Shown here: one piece after another, positions 8,171 to 16,283 of the stretch
Numbering within the stretch: the stretch's first letter is position 1
How the letters are laid out: each line of letters opens with the position of its first letter
NCBI GenBank assembly: GCA_020638875.1
Contig: JACKHS010000019.1
Location: forward strand, 1 to 64,000
Origin: Planctomycetota bacterium
GTDB taxonomy: Bacteria > Planctomycetota > UBA1135 > GCA-002686595
Reading direction: 5' to 3'
Length of the DNA stretch: 64,000 nt
The notes under the pieces: model-generated
Told to the model about the DNA's origin: nothing
Seen by the model: only the letters and a program-made list of their open reading frames with translations
Database searches by the model: none
Made by a program: the position numbers and the translations under genes

Positions 8171-9163
8171 ATGTCCACCCGCGACGTCCCTCGCACCGGC
8201 CGCGCACCCGCGAGCCTCCTGCGCGGCCTCGCGCTCGGCGCCGCGGCGCTCGTCGGCCTCGCGTCGCTCTGCGCCGCGCTCACCGGCGACGGCGCGCTGT
8301 GGACCTCGCCGCTCCTCGGCGGCCCGCGCGTGTGGAGCGCGCTCACCGGCCTCGCGTGGCTCGGCGTCGTCGCGCACGCGCTGCGGCCGCTCCCGCGCAC
8401 GGCGCGCGTCGCGCTCGGCGGCGCGCTCGCGCTCGTCACCGTCGCGGCGGCGCTCGACGTCGTGGCCTACTACCAGCTCGTCGCGCGCGCGGCGATCGCG
8501 ACGCGCCTGGCCCTGCCGGCGAGCGCGGGCGTGCTGTTGCTCGCGTTCGCCGCGGCGCGCGAACTCGCGCGCACCGACGGGGCGCCGCGCGGCGCGCTCG
8601 CCTGGACGGCCGGGCTCGCCGGCGGCGCGACGGGCGGCGTGGCCGCGACGCTCGCGCTCGTGCTGGCCTTCGGCGCCACCGACTACCGCCGGCCGGCCGA
8701 CTGCGCCGTCGTGCTCGGCGCGCGCGTGCACGCCGACGGCACGCCGAGCCTCGCGCTCGCCGACCGCGTGGCCGAGGGCGTGCGCCTGTACGAGACCGGC
8801 CTGGTGCACGAGCTCGTGATGAGCGGCGGCGTCGACCCGGGCCACGGCCGCAGCGAAGCGCGCGTCATGGCGCAGCTCGCCGTCGAGGCCGGCGTGCCCG
8901 CCGAGCACGTGCACCTCGACGAGGCCGGCGCGAACACGCGCGCCTCGGCCGAGAACTGCGCGCGCCTCGCCGCGGAGCACGGCTGGCGCGACGCGCTGCT
9001 CGTCAGCCACGGGTATCACCTGCTGCGCGCGAAGACCGCCTTCCACCGCGCCGGCCTGCGCACCTACAGCGTGCCGGCGCGCGAGACACGGCCGCTGCGC
9101 AAGGGCCCGCTGTTCGTGCTGCGCGAGTGCGTGGCCTGGCTCTACTACGCGCTGCCCGCATGA
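8171..9163 (+). CDS. DUF218 (SanA/YdcF/ElyC-type) membrane protein
   Basis: A 330-residue protein with an N-terminal half of about four transmembrane helices and a C-terminal DUF218 domain. Family hallmarks are DCAVVLGARVHADG (about 177-190), ELVMSGGVDPGHGRSEARVM (about 216-235), EAGANTRASAENC and LVSHGYHLLRAKTAF. Members such as ElyC and SanA act in the envelope, linked to peptidoglycan or lipid-carrier metabolism and barrier function; the exact reaction is unsettled. The ATG at 8171 has no Shine-Dalgarno. Its stop codon overlaps the ATG of the next gene (ATGA at 9160-9163), so the two are translationally coupled. The same job in a membrane-associated pathway is inferred from coupling only. 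Confidence 0.82.
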   Translation: MSTRDVPRTGRAPASLLRGLALGAAALVGLASLCAALTGDGALWTSPLLGGPRVWSALTGLAWLGVVAHALRPLPRTARVALGGALALVTVAAALDVVAYYQLVARAAIATRLALPASAGVLLLAFAAARELARTDGAPRGALAWTAGLAGGATGGVAATLALVLAFGATDYRRPADCAVVLGARVHADGTPSLALADRVAEGVRLYETGLVHELVMSGGVDPGHGRSEARVMAQLAVEAGVPAEHVHLDEAGANTRASAENCARLAAEHGWRDALLVSHGYHLLRAKTAFHRAGLRTYSVPARETRPLRKGPLFVLRECVAWLYYALPA

Positions 9164-9915
9164 ACGCGCGCGTGCTGGCCGAGGGCGGCGCGGGCACGCC
9201 GCTCGTCTACGTGCCGGGCATCGACGGCACGGGCGAGCTGCTGCTCGGGCTCACGCCGCGGCTCGAGGCCTGCTTCCGCCTCGTGCGCCTCGCCTACGAC
9301 GTGCGCGAGCCGCGCGCCGACGGGTACGCCGAGCTCGCCGCGAGCGTGGCCGAGGTCGTGCGCGCGCGCGGCGTCGCGCGCTGCCTCGTGCTGTGCGAGT
9401 CCTTCGGCGGCGCCGTCGGCCTGCAGCTCGCGCTCGACGCGCCCGAGCTCGTCGCGGGCGTGTGCGTCGTGAACTCGTTCGCGTACTACCCCGAGCGCGG
9501 CCGTCTGGCGCTCGCGCGCGGGCTCTCGCCGCTCGTGCCCGAGGCCGCCTTCCACTTCGGCCGTCGCTGGCTCGCGCCGCGCAACCTCTTCGGCCGCCGC
9601 CGCGACCGCGCCGCGCTCGAGGCCTTCCGCGCGCTGCCGGGCAACTTCTTCGACGAGGGCTACGAGCGCCGCCTCGACATGATCCGCGCGCTCGACCTGC
9701 GCCCGCGCCTCGGCGAGCTGCGCCAGCCCGTCGCGCTCTACGCCGGCGACGCCGACCGCATCGTGCCCTCGGTCGAGTGCCTGGGCGAGGTGCATGCGCT
9801 CGTGCACCAGGCCACCCTCGACGTGCTGCCGGGCGGCGGGCACCTGGTGCTGCCGCTAGCCGCCGAGCCCTGGCCCGAGCGGCTCCAGGAGCTGGGACGC
9901 CGCGCGGGATTCTGA
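9160..9915 (+). CDS. Alpha/beta-hydrolase
   Basis: A 251-residue alpha/beta-hydrolase fold protein. The N-terminal VYVPGIDGTGELL forms the oxyanion-type loop; the nucleophile elbow is LCESFGG (serine near residue 76), the acid is probably the Asp in YAGDADRIVP (about 194), and the catalytic histidine lies in GGGHLVL (about 228). The first elbow position is Cys rather than the usual Gly (C-E-S-F-G), an uncommon variant. The protein lacks a signal peptide. It is coupled to the DUF218 gene by an ATGA overlap. The substrate cannot be predicted; similar proteins are often annotated as lipases or acyl esterases. Confidence 0.82.
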   Translation: MNARVLAEGGAGTPLVYVPGIDGTGELLLGLTPRLEACFRLVRLAYDVREPRADGYAELAASVAEVVRARGVARCLVLCESFGGAVGLQLALDAPELVAGVCVVNSFAYYPERGRLALARGLSPLVPEAAFHFGRRWLAPRNLFGRRRDRAALEAFRALPGNFFDEGYERRLDMIRALDLRPRLGELRQPVALYAGDADRIVPSVECLGEVHALVHQATLDVLPGGGHLVLPLAAEPWPERLQELGRRAGF

Positions 9916-10011
9916 GCGGGTCCGCGGGAAGAGCGCGAGGGGCGGCGCGTCCGCCGTGGCCCCCGCGTCCCCGAGCCGGTCCCCGCGATCGGTGAGCCCC
10001 GCCCGCGTCCG

Positions 10012-11937
10012 GTGAGAAGAGAGTTCGTCCCCGCGCTGCTGCTCGCGTGCGCCACGGCCCCGGCCGTGGCCAGCACCGGCCTCGAGCCGGAGCTCGGGCG
10101 TTTGGAGGCGCTGGTGCACGCGGCCGCGACGGAGCTGCCCTGGCGCTTCGACGAGGAGGCCGCGCGGCTCGAGGCGAACGCGCTGGGCAAGCCGCTCGTC
10201 GTGTACGTGCGGCAGATCGGCGACCCGCTGGGGCGTGCGCGCGGCCAGGGTCGGCTCGCGCTGCCCGAGGTCTCGCTCGACGACGACGGCTACGCGCGCG
10301 ACGTGCTCTTCCGCGCCGCGGTGCTGTCGCAGGAGGACGTGGCCGCGCTGCTCGCGCGGCGCTGCGTGCCGTGCGTGCGCACGGTGGCGCCCGACGACGC
10401 GCGCGCGCTCGCACCGCCGGCGCTCGTCGTCTACCGGCCCGAGGGAGGGGAGCTCGCGCGCCGCGACCGCTTCGGCACGCTGTGCGCCGAGGAGGTCGAC
10501 GCGTTCCTGCGCGGCCTGGTCGCGGACGCGCGCGCGCCGCTCGCGGGGCGCGACGCCGAGGCGCTGTACCGCGACGGCGAGCTCGAGCTCCTGCTCGAGG
10601 TCACGCGCTACGACGGCCGCGGGGACACGCGGCTGTGGCGTTCGCGCGCGCTCGCGCGGCTGGGCGACGACGAGGCGGCCGAGCGCGAGCTCGCGGGCCT
10701 GGGCGGCGCGGGCGTGCTGGCGCAACGCGCGCGCTTGGCGACGCGTCGCGGCGACTGGCCGGCGGCCGCGACGCTGTGGCAGGACGCGCGCCGGCTCGCG
10801 CGCGGCGAGCTGCACGACGAGGCCGCGTTCGGCGCGGCGTGGGCGCTGGCGCGGCAGGGCGAGCCCGTCGCGGCCGCGGCGCTGTGGTACGCGACCGCGG
10901 CCGACGCGACGCCGGTGGGCCGGCGCGCGGCGGCGTGCCTGCTCGACGCGGGCCCGCGCCTCGCGCTCGCCGCGAGCCTGCGCGCGTTCCGCGCCGACGA
11001 CGGCTACCTCGACCCGCAGCGCTCGCTCGAGGCGCTGCTCGACCTGCAGCAGCCCGACGGCTCGTTCACCGCGGTGGGCGGCTTCGAGGGCGACGCGTGG
11101 AGCGCGCCGGCGATCACCGCGCTCGCGCTCGAAGCCTTGCGCGCCTGGCAGGCCGATGCGCCGGTCGAGTTGCACGGCCGCGTGCTCGACGGCGCCGACG
11201 CGGCGCGGCTGTACCTCGTCGACTGGGCGTTGCGCGACGACCCGCCGCGCGGCCTCGACGCGTTCAACGAGCCGCGCGTGCTGCGCGCGCTGCTCGGCGA
11301 GGGCGAGCGCGCCGCCGCGCAGACCCTCGTGCGCCGCATGGCGCGTCACCAGCTCGCCGCCGGCGGCTGGTCGGCCTACGGTGACGGCTGGCCGATCTCG
11401 TTCCTGACCGCCGAGGGCGTGCTCGCCTGGCTCGACGCGAAGGCGGCCGGGCTCGCGGTGCCGACGTACGAGCTCGAGCGCGCGCTCGGCACGCTCGAGC
11501 TCCTGCGCCTGCCCGACGGCGGCTTCCACTACGGCTTCGGCCCGGGCCGCGCGTGGACGACGCCGGTCGGCGGCTCGATCGCGCGCGACCCGCTGTGCGA
11601 GCTGGCGCTCCTGCGCGGCGGCCGCGGCAGCTTCGCGGCGCTCGACGACGCGCTGCGCGACTACCTGCGGCACGCGCACGAGCTCGCCGGTCCGCTGCGG
11701 CGCCTCGACGCCGAGTTCGACGTCCGCGGGCACGCCAGCTACCACTTCTTCTACGGCCACGACGGCGCGGTGGCCGCCGCGCGCTTCGCCGACGAGGCGC
11801 TGCGCGCGCGCGTGGTCGAGACGGCGCTGCGCGAGGTCGCGGCGAGCGGCCAGGGCGACGGCACCTTCCTCGACCACTGGCGCCTCGGCCGCGCGTACGC
11901 GACGGCGATGGCCCTGCGGCTGGCCGCCGCGCGCTGA
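10012..11937 (+). CDS. Secreted protein: thioredoxin-like N-terminus plus prenyltransferase-type helical repeats
   Basis: A 641-residue exported protein starting at GTG 10012, with signal peptide RREFVPALLLACATAPAVAS. Residues about 40-170 resemble a thioredoxin-fold domain (KPLVVYVRQIGD, then VLFRAAVLSQEDVAALLARR) with an adjacent CVPC, although that Cys pair is not at the standard active-site position. A helical middle part follows. From about 330 on come squalene-cyclase/prenyltransferase-type repeats with QQPDGSF and LPDGGFHYG turns. No DXDD catalytic motif was seen. The fold is shared with the gene at 1514. No good Shine-Dalgarno precedes the GTG; another in-frame GTG lies upstream at 9992 but would add no signal peptide. 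Function unknown. Confidence 0.75.
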   Translation: MRREFVPALLLACATAPAVASTGLEPELGRLEALVHAAATELPWRFDEEAARLEANALGKPLVVYVRQIGDPLGRARGQGRLALPEVSLDDDGYARDVLFRAAVLSQEDVAALLARRCVPCVRTVAPDDARALAPPALVVYRPEGGELARRDRFGTLCAEEVDAFLRGLVADARAPLAGRDAEALYRDGELELLLEVTRYDGRGDTRLWRSRALARLGDDEAAERELAGLGGAGVLAQRARLATRRGDWPAAATLWQDARRLARGELHDEAAFGAAWALARQGEPVAAAALWYATAADATPVGRRAAACLLDAGPRLALAASLRAFRADDGYLDPQRSLEALLDLQQPDGSFTAVGGFEGDAWSAPAITALALEALRAWQADAPVELHGRVLDGADAARLYLVDWALRDDPPRGLDAFNEPRVLRALLGEGERAAAQTLVRRMARHQLAAGGWSAYGDGWPISFLTAEGVLAWLDAKAAGLAVPTYELERALGTLELLRLPDGGFHYGFGPGRAWTTPVGGSIARDPLCELALLRGGRGSFAALDDALRDYLRHAHELAGPLRRLDAEFDVRGHASYHFFYGHDGAVAAARFADEALRARVVETALREVAASGQGDGTFLDHWRLGRAYATAMALRLAAAR

Positions 11938-11959
11938 ACGCCGGCGCGCGCGCGGCGTT
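11937..11959. terminator. Small hairpin after the 10012 gene
   Basis: AACGCCG (11937-11943) pairs with CGGCGTT (11953-11959) across a 9-nt loop immediately after the stop codon. No T-run follows; terminator function is only plausible. Confidence 0.35.
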
Positions 11960-12042
11960 GGCCTCGAAATGCGCGGATTCCGCCAAGAGGCCCGGCGCCC
12001 GTCCGTGGTAGCCGGCGACCCGGAGATGAGGAGCCCTGCCCC

Positions 12043-12576
12043 ATGAAGCGCGGTGGCGCGACGGACGGCGACTGGATCCGCGGGCTGTTGGAGCGCCACG
12101 AGCGACCGCTCACGCTCTACGCCGCGCGGCTGGTCCGTGACGTGGAGCGCGCGCGCGACGTGGTGCAGGAGGCCTTCCTCCGGCTGACCCAGCAAGAGCG
12201 CGCCGCGCTCGCGGGGCACGAGGCGGTCTGGCTCTACAAGGTCTGCCGCAACCTGTGCCTCGACGTGCGGCGCAAGGAGAGTCGCATGAGCCTGTTGGAC
12301 ACCGAGCACGAAGAGGGCGCGCACAGCAGCACGCCGCCGCCCGAACACGCGGCGGAACTCGCCGACAGCGTCGAGCACGTCCTGACGACGATGCGCGCGC
12401 TGCCCGCGAAGCAGCAGGAGGTGCTGCGCCTGCGCTTCCAGAGCGGCCTCAGCTACGCCGAGATCGCGCAGGTCACCGAGGACACGATCGGGAACGTCGG
12501 CTGGCTCCTGCACGAGGGGCTCAAGGGACTGCGGGCGCGGCTCGCGCCGAGCGAGGCTCGAGGGGTGGAGGCGTGA
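12043..12576 (+). CDS. ECF-type RNA polymerase sigma factor
   Basis: A 177-residue sigma-70 family factor of the ECF class. Region 2 is about 10-80 (LYAARLVRDVERARDVVQEAFLRL, then VWLYKVCRNLCLDVRR). Region 4 is about 115-170 (LPAKQQEVLRLRFQSG, then LSYAEIAQVTEDTIGNVGWLLHEGLKGL, the helix-turn-helix that contacts the -35 element). Regions 1 and 3 are absent, as expected for the class. A GAGGAG at 12027-12032 provides a ribosome-binding site for the ATG at 12043. The stop codon overlaps the GTG at 12573 and lies just ahead of the next gene, whose N-terminus looks like its anti-sigma factor. The regulon and signal are unknown. Confidence 0.9.
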   Translation: MKRGGATDGDWIRGLLERHERPLTLYAARLVRDVERARDVVQEAFLRLTQQERAALAGHEAVWLYKVCRNLCLDVRRKESRMSLLDTEHEEGAHSSTPPPEHAAELADSVEHVLTTMRALPAKQQEVLRLRFQSGLSYAEIAQVTEDTIGNVGWLLHEGLKGLRARLAPSEARGVEA

Positions 12577-12581
12577 CGACC

Positions 12582-14921
12582 ATGAAGGCGAAGGACTGGA
12601 ACGACGACCCGCGGCTGACGGCGTACGCGCTGGGCGAGCTGCACGGTGAAGAACGCGCGGCGCTCGAGCGCGAGCTCGAGAGCGACGCCGAGGCGCGCGC
12701 GATCGTGGCGGAGGTGCGGGCGGTCGCCGCGCGGCTGAGCGCGGAGTTCGAGGCGGAGCTCGAGAGCGTGACGCCTGCCTCGCATGCGCCGCGCGTCGTC
12801 GCGCACCCGCTCCCCGCGCCGGGGCCGCGCCCGCGCTGGATCCGCCCGGTCGCGTTCGTGGCCGCGGCCGCCGCCGTGCTCGTCGTGGCCGTTGCCGCCG
12901 GCATCTACTGGCGCCAGGACGCGCCGCGCGAGCGTTGGCTGGTCGCTCGGTTCGAGCCGTCCAAGGAGGTCGCGAGCGGCGAGACGCGGGCGCCGGGCAC
13001 CGAGGCGGACGCGCCGGCGAGATTCGACGACGCGGGCGGCGAGGCCTGGAACGAGCCCGGTCCCCGCGACGCGAGTGTCCTGGGAGGGCAAGCGTCGGGC
13101 GGGCCCGCGGTGCGGAACTCGAGCTTGCGCGACGACGAGTCCGAGGCCGCGAGCGTGCGTGACGAGCTCGAACGGACGGAGCAGCTCCTGGTCGACTCGC
13201 GAGGCACCGGCGAGAACGCGCAGCTCGAGGACGCGCTGCTCGACTACGACGTCGAGTTCGAGGAGGCGGATCCCGAGGAGATGGAGTTGCAGGCCGTCGC
13301 TGGCTTGGTGGAGCGCGACGCGGGGCGCCTGCGCCTCGCCGAGATCCTGCACCGCGAGGCGCTCGGCGACGGCGACGAGGCCTCGAAGCTCGACCGCAGC
13401 GCCGACCTCCCCAACCGCGAGGGCTACGCCGCGCTCGTCGAGAACGCCTTCGAGTCGCCGACGCAGGCGCCGCTGTCGACCTTCTCGGTCGACGTCGACA
13501 CCGCCTCCTACGCGAACGTGCGGCGCCTCCTGCGCGAGGGCCGCCTGCCCCCGCCGGACGCGGTGCGCCTCGAGGAGCTCGTCAACTACTTCCGCTACAC
13601 CTACGCGCAGCCGACGCTGGACGTGCCCTTCGCGGTCGACGTCGCCGTGGGCGCCGCGCCGTGGGCGCCGACGCACCGGCTCGTGCGGCTCGCGCTGCAG
13701 GGGCGCGTGACGCACCCGCTCGAGCGGCCGGCGGCGAACCTCGTGTTCCTCGTCGACGTGTCGGGCTCGATGGACGAGCCGGACAAGCTGCCGCTGCTCG
13801 TGCAGGGCCTGCAGATGCTGGTGCGCGAGCTCGACGCGCGGGACCGCGTGGCGCTCGTCGTCTACGCCGGCGCCTCGGGCCTCGTGCTCGACTCGACGAG
13901 CTGCGCCGAGGGCACGGCGATCACGCAGGCGCTCGAGCGCCTCTCGGCCGGCGGCTCGACCAACGGCGGCGCGGGCATCGAGCTCGCCTACGACGTGGCC
14001 AAGCGCCACTTCGTCGAGGGCGGCATCAACCGCGTCCTGCTCGCCACCGACGGCGACTTCAACGTCGGCGTCAGCGACGACGGCAGCCTCACGCGCCTGA
14101 TCGAGGCGAAGGCGAAGAGCGGCGTCTTCCTGACCGTGCTGGGCTTCGGCACCGGCAACCTGCAGGACGCCAAGATGGAGGCGCTGGCCGACCACGGCAA
14201 CGGGACCTACGCCTACGTCGACAGCGTCCTCGAGGCGCGCAAGGTGCTCGTCGAGGAGCTCGGCGCGACGCTCGAGACGATCGCGAAGGACGTCAAGGTG
14301 CAGGTCGAGTTCAACCCGGCCGAGGTCGCCGCCTACCGCCTGCTCGGTTACGAGAACCGCAAGCTCGCGGCGCGCGACTTCAACGACGACACCAGGGACG
14401 CCGGCGAGATCGGCGCGGGCCACACGGTCACGGCGCTCTACGAGGTCGTGCCGGTGGGCGTCGAGGTGCCGAAGGCGTCGGTCGACCCGCTGCGCTACCA
14501 GACGCCGACGCAGGTGAGCGGCGCGGCGTACAGCGGCGAGCTCTTGACCGTGAAGCTGCGCTACAAGGCGCCCGACGGCGAGACCTCGAAGCTGATCGAG
14601 CGCGTCGTGCGCGACGAGCGCCGCGGCTTCGACGAGCTCGACGCCGACACGCGCTTCGCGGCGGCGGTGGCGGCCTACGGCATGCTGCTGCGCGGCTCGG
14701 CCTACGCGGGCAACGCGAGCTGGGACCGCGTGCTCGCCTGGGCGGGGGCGGCGCTGGGTGAGGACCCGGGCGGCTACCGCGCCGAGTTCCTCGAGCTGGT
14801 GCGACGCGCGAATGAGCTCGACCCCCACGGGCTCGACCCGCGCGGCGCCGACTGGCGTGAGCGCCTGAAGCAGCTCGGCTACCTCCTCGACGAGGACGAG
14901 GCGGGGGACGGCGACCGCTAG
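12582..14921 (+). CDS. Membrane anti-sigma-like/VWA (YfbK-type) fusion protein
   Basis: A 779-residue protein. Residues 1-50 (DPRLTAYALGELHGEERAA) look like the N-terminal helix of a transmembrane anti-sigma factor, without a zinc HxxxCxxC motif. A single transmembrane segment lies at about 88-109. The rest would be exported: the YfbK-type VWA N-terminal region (about 280-370, LSTFSVDVDTASYANVRR), a VWA domain (about 385-555) with MIDAS residues D392, S394 and S396 and a later TDGDFNVG, then a DUF3520-type C-terminus. ATG 12582 was preferred to GTG 12573 because GGAGG at 12567-12571 is 10 bp from it and only one base from the GTG. Coupling to the ECF gene suggests that the VWA part senses an extracytoplasmic ligand and controls the sigma factor; this is inference. 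Confidence 0.8.
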   Translation: MKAKDWNDDPRLTAYALGELHGEERAALERELESDAEARAIVAEVRAVAARLSAEFEAELESVTPASHAPRVVAHPLPAPGPRPRWIRPVAFVAAAAAVLVVAVAAGIYWRQDAPRERWLVARFEPSKEVASGETRAPGTEADAPARFDDAGGEAWNEPGPRDASVLGGQASGGPAVRNSSLRDDESEAASVRDELERTEQLLVDSRGTGENAQLEDALLDYDVEFEEADPEEMELQAVAGLVERDAGRLRLAEILHREALGDGDEASKLDRSADLPNREGYAALVENAFESPTQAPLSTFSVDVDTASYANVRRLLREGRLPPPDAVRLEELVNYFRYTYAQPTLDVPFAVDVAVGAAPWAPTHRLVRLALQGRVTHPLERPAANLVFLVDVSGSMDEPDKLPLLVQGLQMLVRELDARDRVALVVYAGASGLVLDSTSCAEGTAITQALERLSAGGSTNGGAGIELAYDVAKRHFVEGGINRVLLATDGDFNVGVSDDGSLTRLIEAKAKSGVFLTVLGFGTGNLQDAKMEALADHGNGTYAYVDSVLEARKVLVEELGATLETIAKDVKVQVEFNPAEVAAYRLLGYENRKLAARDFNDDTRDAGEIGAGHTVTALYEVVPVGVEVPKASVDPLRYQTPTQVSGAAYSGELLTVKLRYKAPDGETSKLIERVVRDERRGFDELDADTRFAAAVAAYGMLLRGSAYAGNASWDRVLAWAGAALGEDPGGYRAEFLELVRRANELDPHGLDPRGADWRERLKQLGYLLDEDEAGDGDR

Positions 14922-14931
14922 GGGCGCGCCC

Positions 14932-14982
14932 CGAGCGCGCGGCGGCAGGCGGCCTCGAGCACGTCCGGCCGCCGCGCGCTCG
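14932..14982 (+). terminator. 15-bp perfect-stem hairpin after the VWA gene
   Basis: CGAGCGCGCGGCGGC (14932-14946) pairs perfectly with GCCGCCGCGCGCTCG (14968-14982) across a 21-nt loop, 10 bp after the stop codon. There is no T-run, as for most hairpins in this window. Confidence 0.6.
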
Positions 14983-15516
14983 CCGTAGACAGCCGCCGCG
15001 GGTCGGGGGCGACGAGGAGCTCGGGCATCGCGGACGGACAGCCGACTCGCGGCGCGCGGCCGGCCGCGTGGTGGGGACGCCGGGGCGCGCGGCGCGGCGG
15101 CGACTCCGCCGCCGTCTCGCTGGGGCGCGCTGGGGGAACGCGGGGCGCGCGTCGGGACGAGCTGTGGAGAACTCGCGCGGCGCGGGCGCTCTCCACGACG
15201 TCTGCGCAAGGCCGCGGCGGCCGCGCGGCACCGCGGGAGGCCGGCACCCCCCGGCCGTCGCTCGCCGCCCGGAGCGCGCAACTTGCGCTGCTGGAGAGGT
15301 TTGCGCGCGGGGCTCGACGGCAACCCGGCCGCGCGCGCGGAGAGCGGCGCGCTCCGAGCGCAGCCGAGGCCCGAGGTTGTCCACACCTCCGAGGGCGATC
15401 TGGGTCGCGGTGGTGAAATGTGGAGAATTCTCAGGCGGCCTGCACGGCGGCTGGTGGCGCTCGGGGATCTCCACACGAAATCCATCACGAGGCTCGCCTC
15501 GTTGGGGCGGGCTGGG

Positions 15517-15522
15517 TACTCT
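15517..15522 (+). promoter_or_regulatory. Candidate -10 box TACTCT before mraZ
   Basis: TACTCT lies 10 bp before ATG 15533, the same arrangement as at other genes in the window. It supports 15533, not GTG 15565, as the natural start of mraZ. Confidence 0.45.
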
Positions 15523-15564
15523 CCCGCCCCCGATGGCCGACGTCCCCCCGACCCCCGCCGCCGC

Positions 15565-16074
15565 GTGAGCCCGCAGGCCTGGTTCTCCGGCGAGCACGCC
15601 ACCAGCCTCGACCCCGAGGGCCGCATCCTGCTGCCCGTGGGGTTGCGCAACGTGCTGAACCCGGGGCGCGACGACGTGACGCTGATGGCGAGCCTGGAGC
15701 CCGAAGGGTGCCTGTGCGTGCGGCCGGTCGAGCAGTGGGACGCCTACGTGCGCCGGCTGCGCGAGCGCGCGGGCAACGGGGCCCGCGACCGGCGGCTGAC
15801 CATGATCCTGGCGGCCACCTCCTCGCCCATGAAGCTCGACCGCCAGGGCCGCATGCGCATCCCCGACCCGCTGCTCGAGCGCGTCGGCATCTCGCGCACG
15901 GACGCGGCGCGTCAGGACGTGGTCGTCGCGGGGCACTTCGACGACCTGCGCGTGTGGAGCGCGGCCGGCTGGGAGCGCTTCAGCGCCGAGGCGGTGGAGG
16001 CGTTCGCGCAGGACCTCGACCAGCTCGAGGCCGCCGCCGCCGCGCTGCGTTCGGGAAGCGTCGCGTCGGCGTAA
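15565..16074 (+). CDS. mraZ: MraZ transcriptional regulator, orphan
   Basis: A double AbrB-fold DNA-binding protein. Both DXXGR signatures are present: SLDPEGRILLP near residue 15 and KLDRQGRMRIP near residue 92. MraZ normally heads the division and cell-wall cluster and represses it; here no rsmH, ftsL or mur gene follows, and the next gene is convergent. As read, the frame opens at GTG 15565 (169 aa). However, ATG 15533, preceded by a -10-like TACTCT, encodes MADVPPTPAAA and stops at 15566-15568. One missing C in the C-runs between 15543 and 15558 would join the two as MADVPPDPRRRVSPQ, so the true start is probably 15533 and a base is probably lost. Alternatively the GTG is used through the overlapping stop. 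MraZ identity itself is secure. Confidence 0.88.
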   Translation: MSPQAWFSGEHATSLDPEGRILLPVGLRNVLNPGRDDVTLMASLEPEGCLCVRPVEQWDAYVRRLRERAGNGARDRRLTMILAATSSPMKLDRQGRMRIPDPLLERVGISRTDAARQDVVVAGHFDDLRVWSAAGWERFSAEAVEAFAQDLDQLEAAAAALRSGSVASA

Positions 16075-16226
16075 GTCCCCTTCTTACCCGCGAATACGCG
16101 CGCAGCGGCTACGTTGGGAGACGTGCCGGGGGCTCACCCTCCTGGTACTGAAGACTCTCGGGGCCATCTGTGGGCAGGATCCAACCGCAGGTGGCTCTTC
16201 CCCGGCTCGGCAGGCCGGGACGGGAA

Positions 16227-16264
16227 CGCGGCCTCGCCTCGGACGACTCCGGGGCGAGGCCGCG
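16227..16264. terminator. 12-bp hairpin between convergent mraZ and the 16284 gene
   Basis: CGCGGCCTCGCC (16227-16238) pairs perfectly with GGCGAGGCCGCG (16253-16264) around a 14-nt loop. It lies between two gene ends and so can serve both strands. Confidence 0.6.
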
Positions 16265-16283
16265 CTCGTGAGGGGCGCCGCGC

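Larger units (their letters stand above)
14922..15564. other. 643-bp intergenic region with 9-mer boxes upstream of mraZ
   Basis: No gene is supported here. The left end carries a terminator hairpin. Four related 9-mers occur: TGTGGAGAA at 15163-15171 and 15419-15427 (both reverse complements of TTCTCCACA), TTGTCCACA at 15377-15385 and ATCTCCACA at 15467-15475. They could be DnaA-type boxes or MraZ operator elements. A TACTCT at 15517-15522 sits 10 bp before an ATG at 15533. The remainder is G+C-rich sequence without recognisable content. Confidence 0.55.

Noticed and set aside
14922..15564. A definite oriC call
   Set aside because: Four 9-mers are suggestive, but no dnaA or dnaN gene, A+T-rich unwinding element or measured skew supports it; MraZ operator sites explain some of them equally well.
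12453..15650. A 1065-codon open frame on the minus strand opposite the sigma and VWA genes
   Set aside because: Composition is Arg/Ala/Val/Leu-biased without domain signs, and it covers two well-supported genes on the plus strand.
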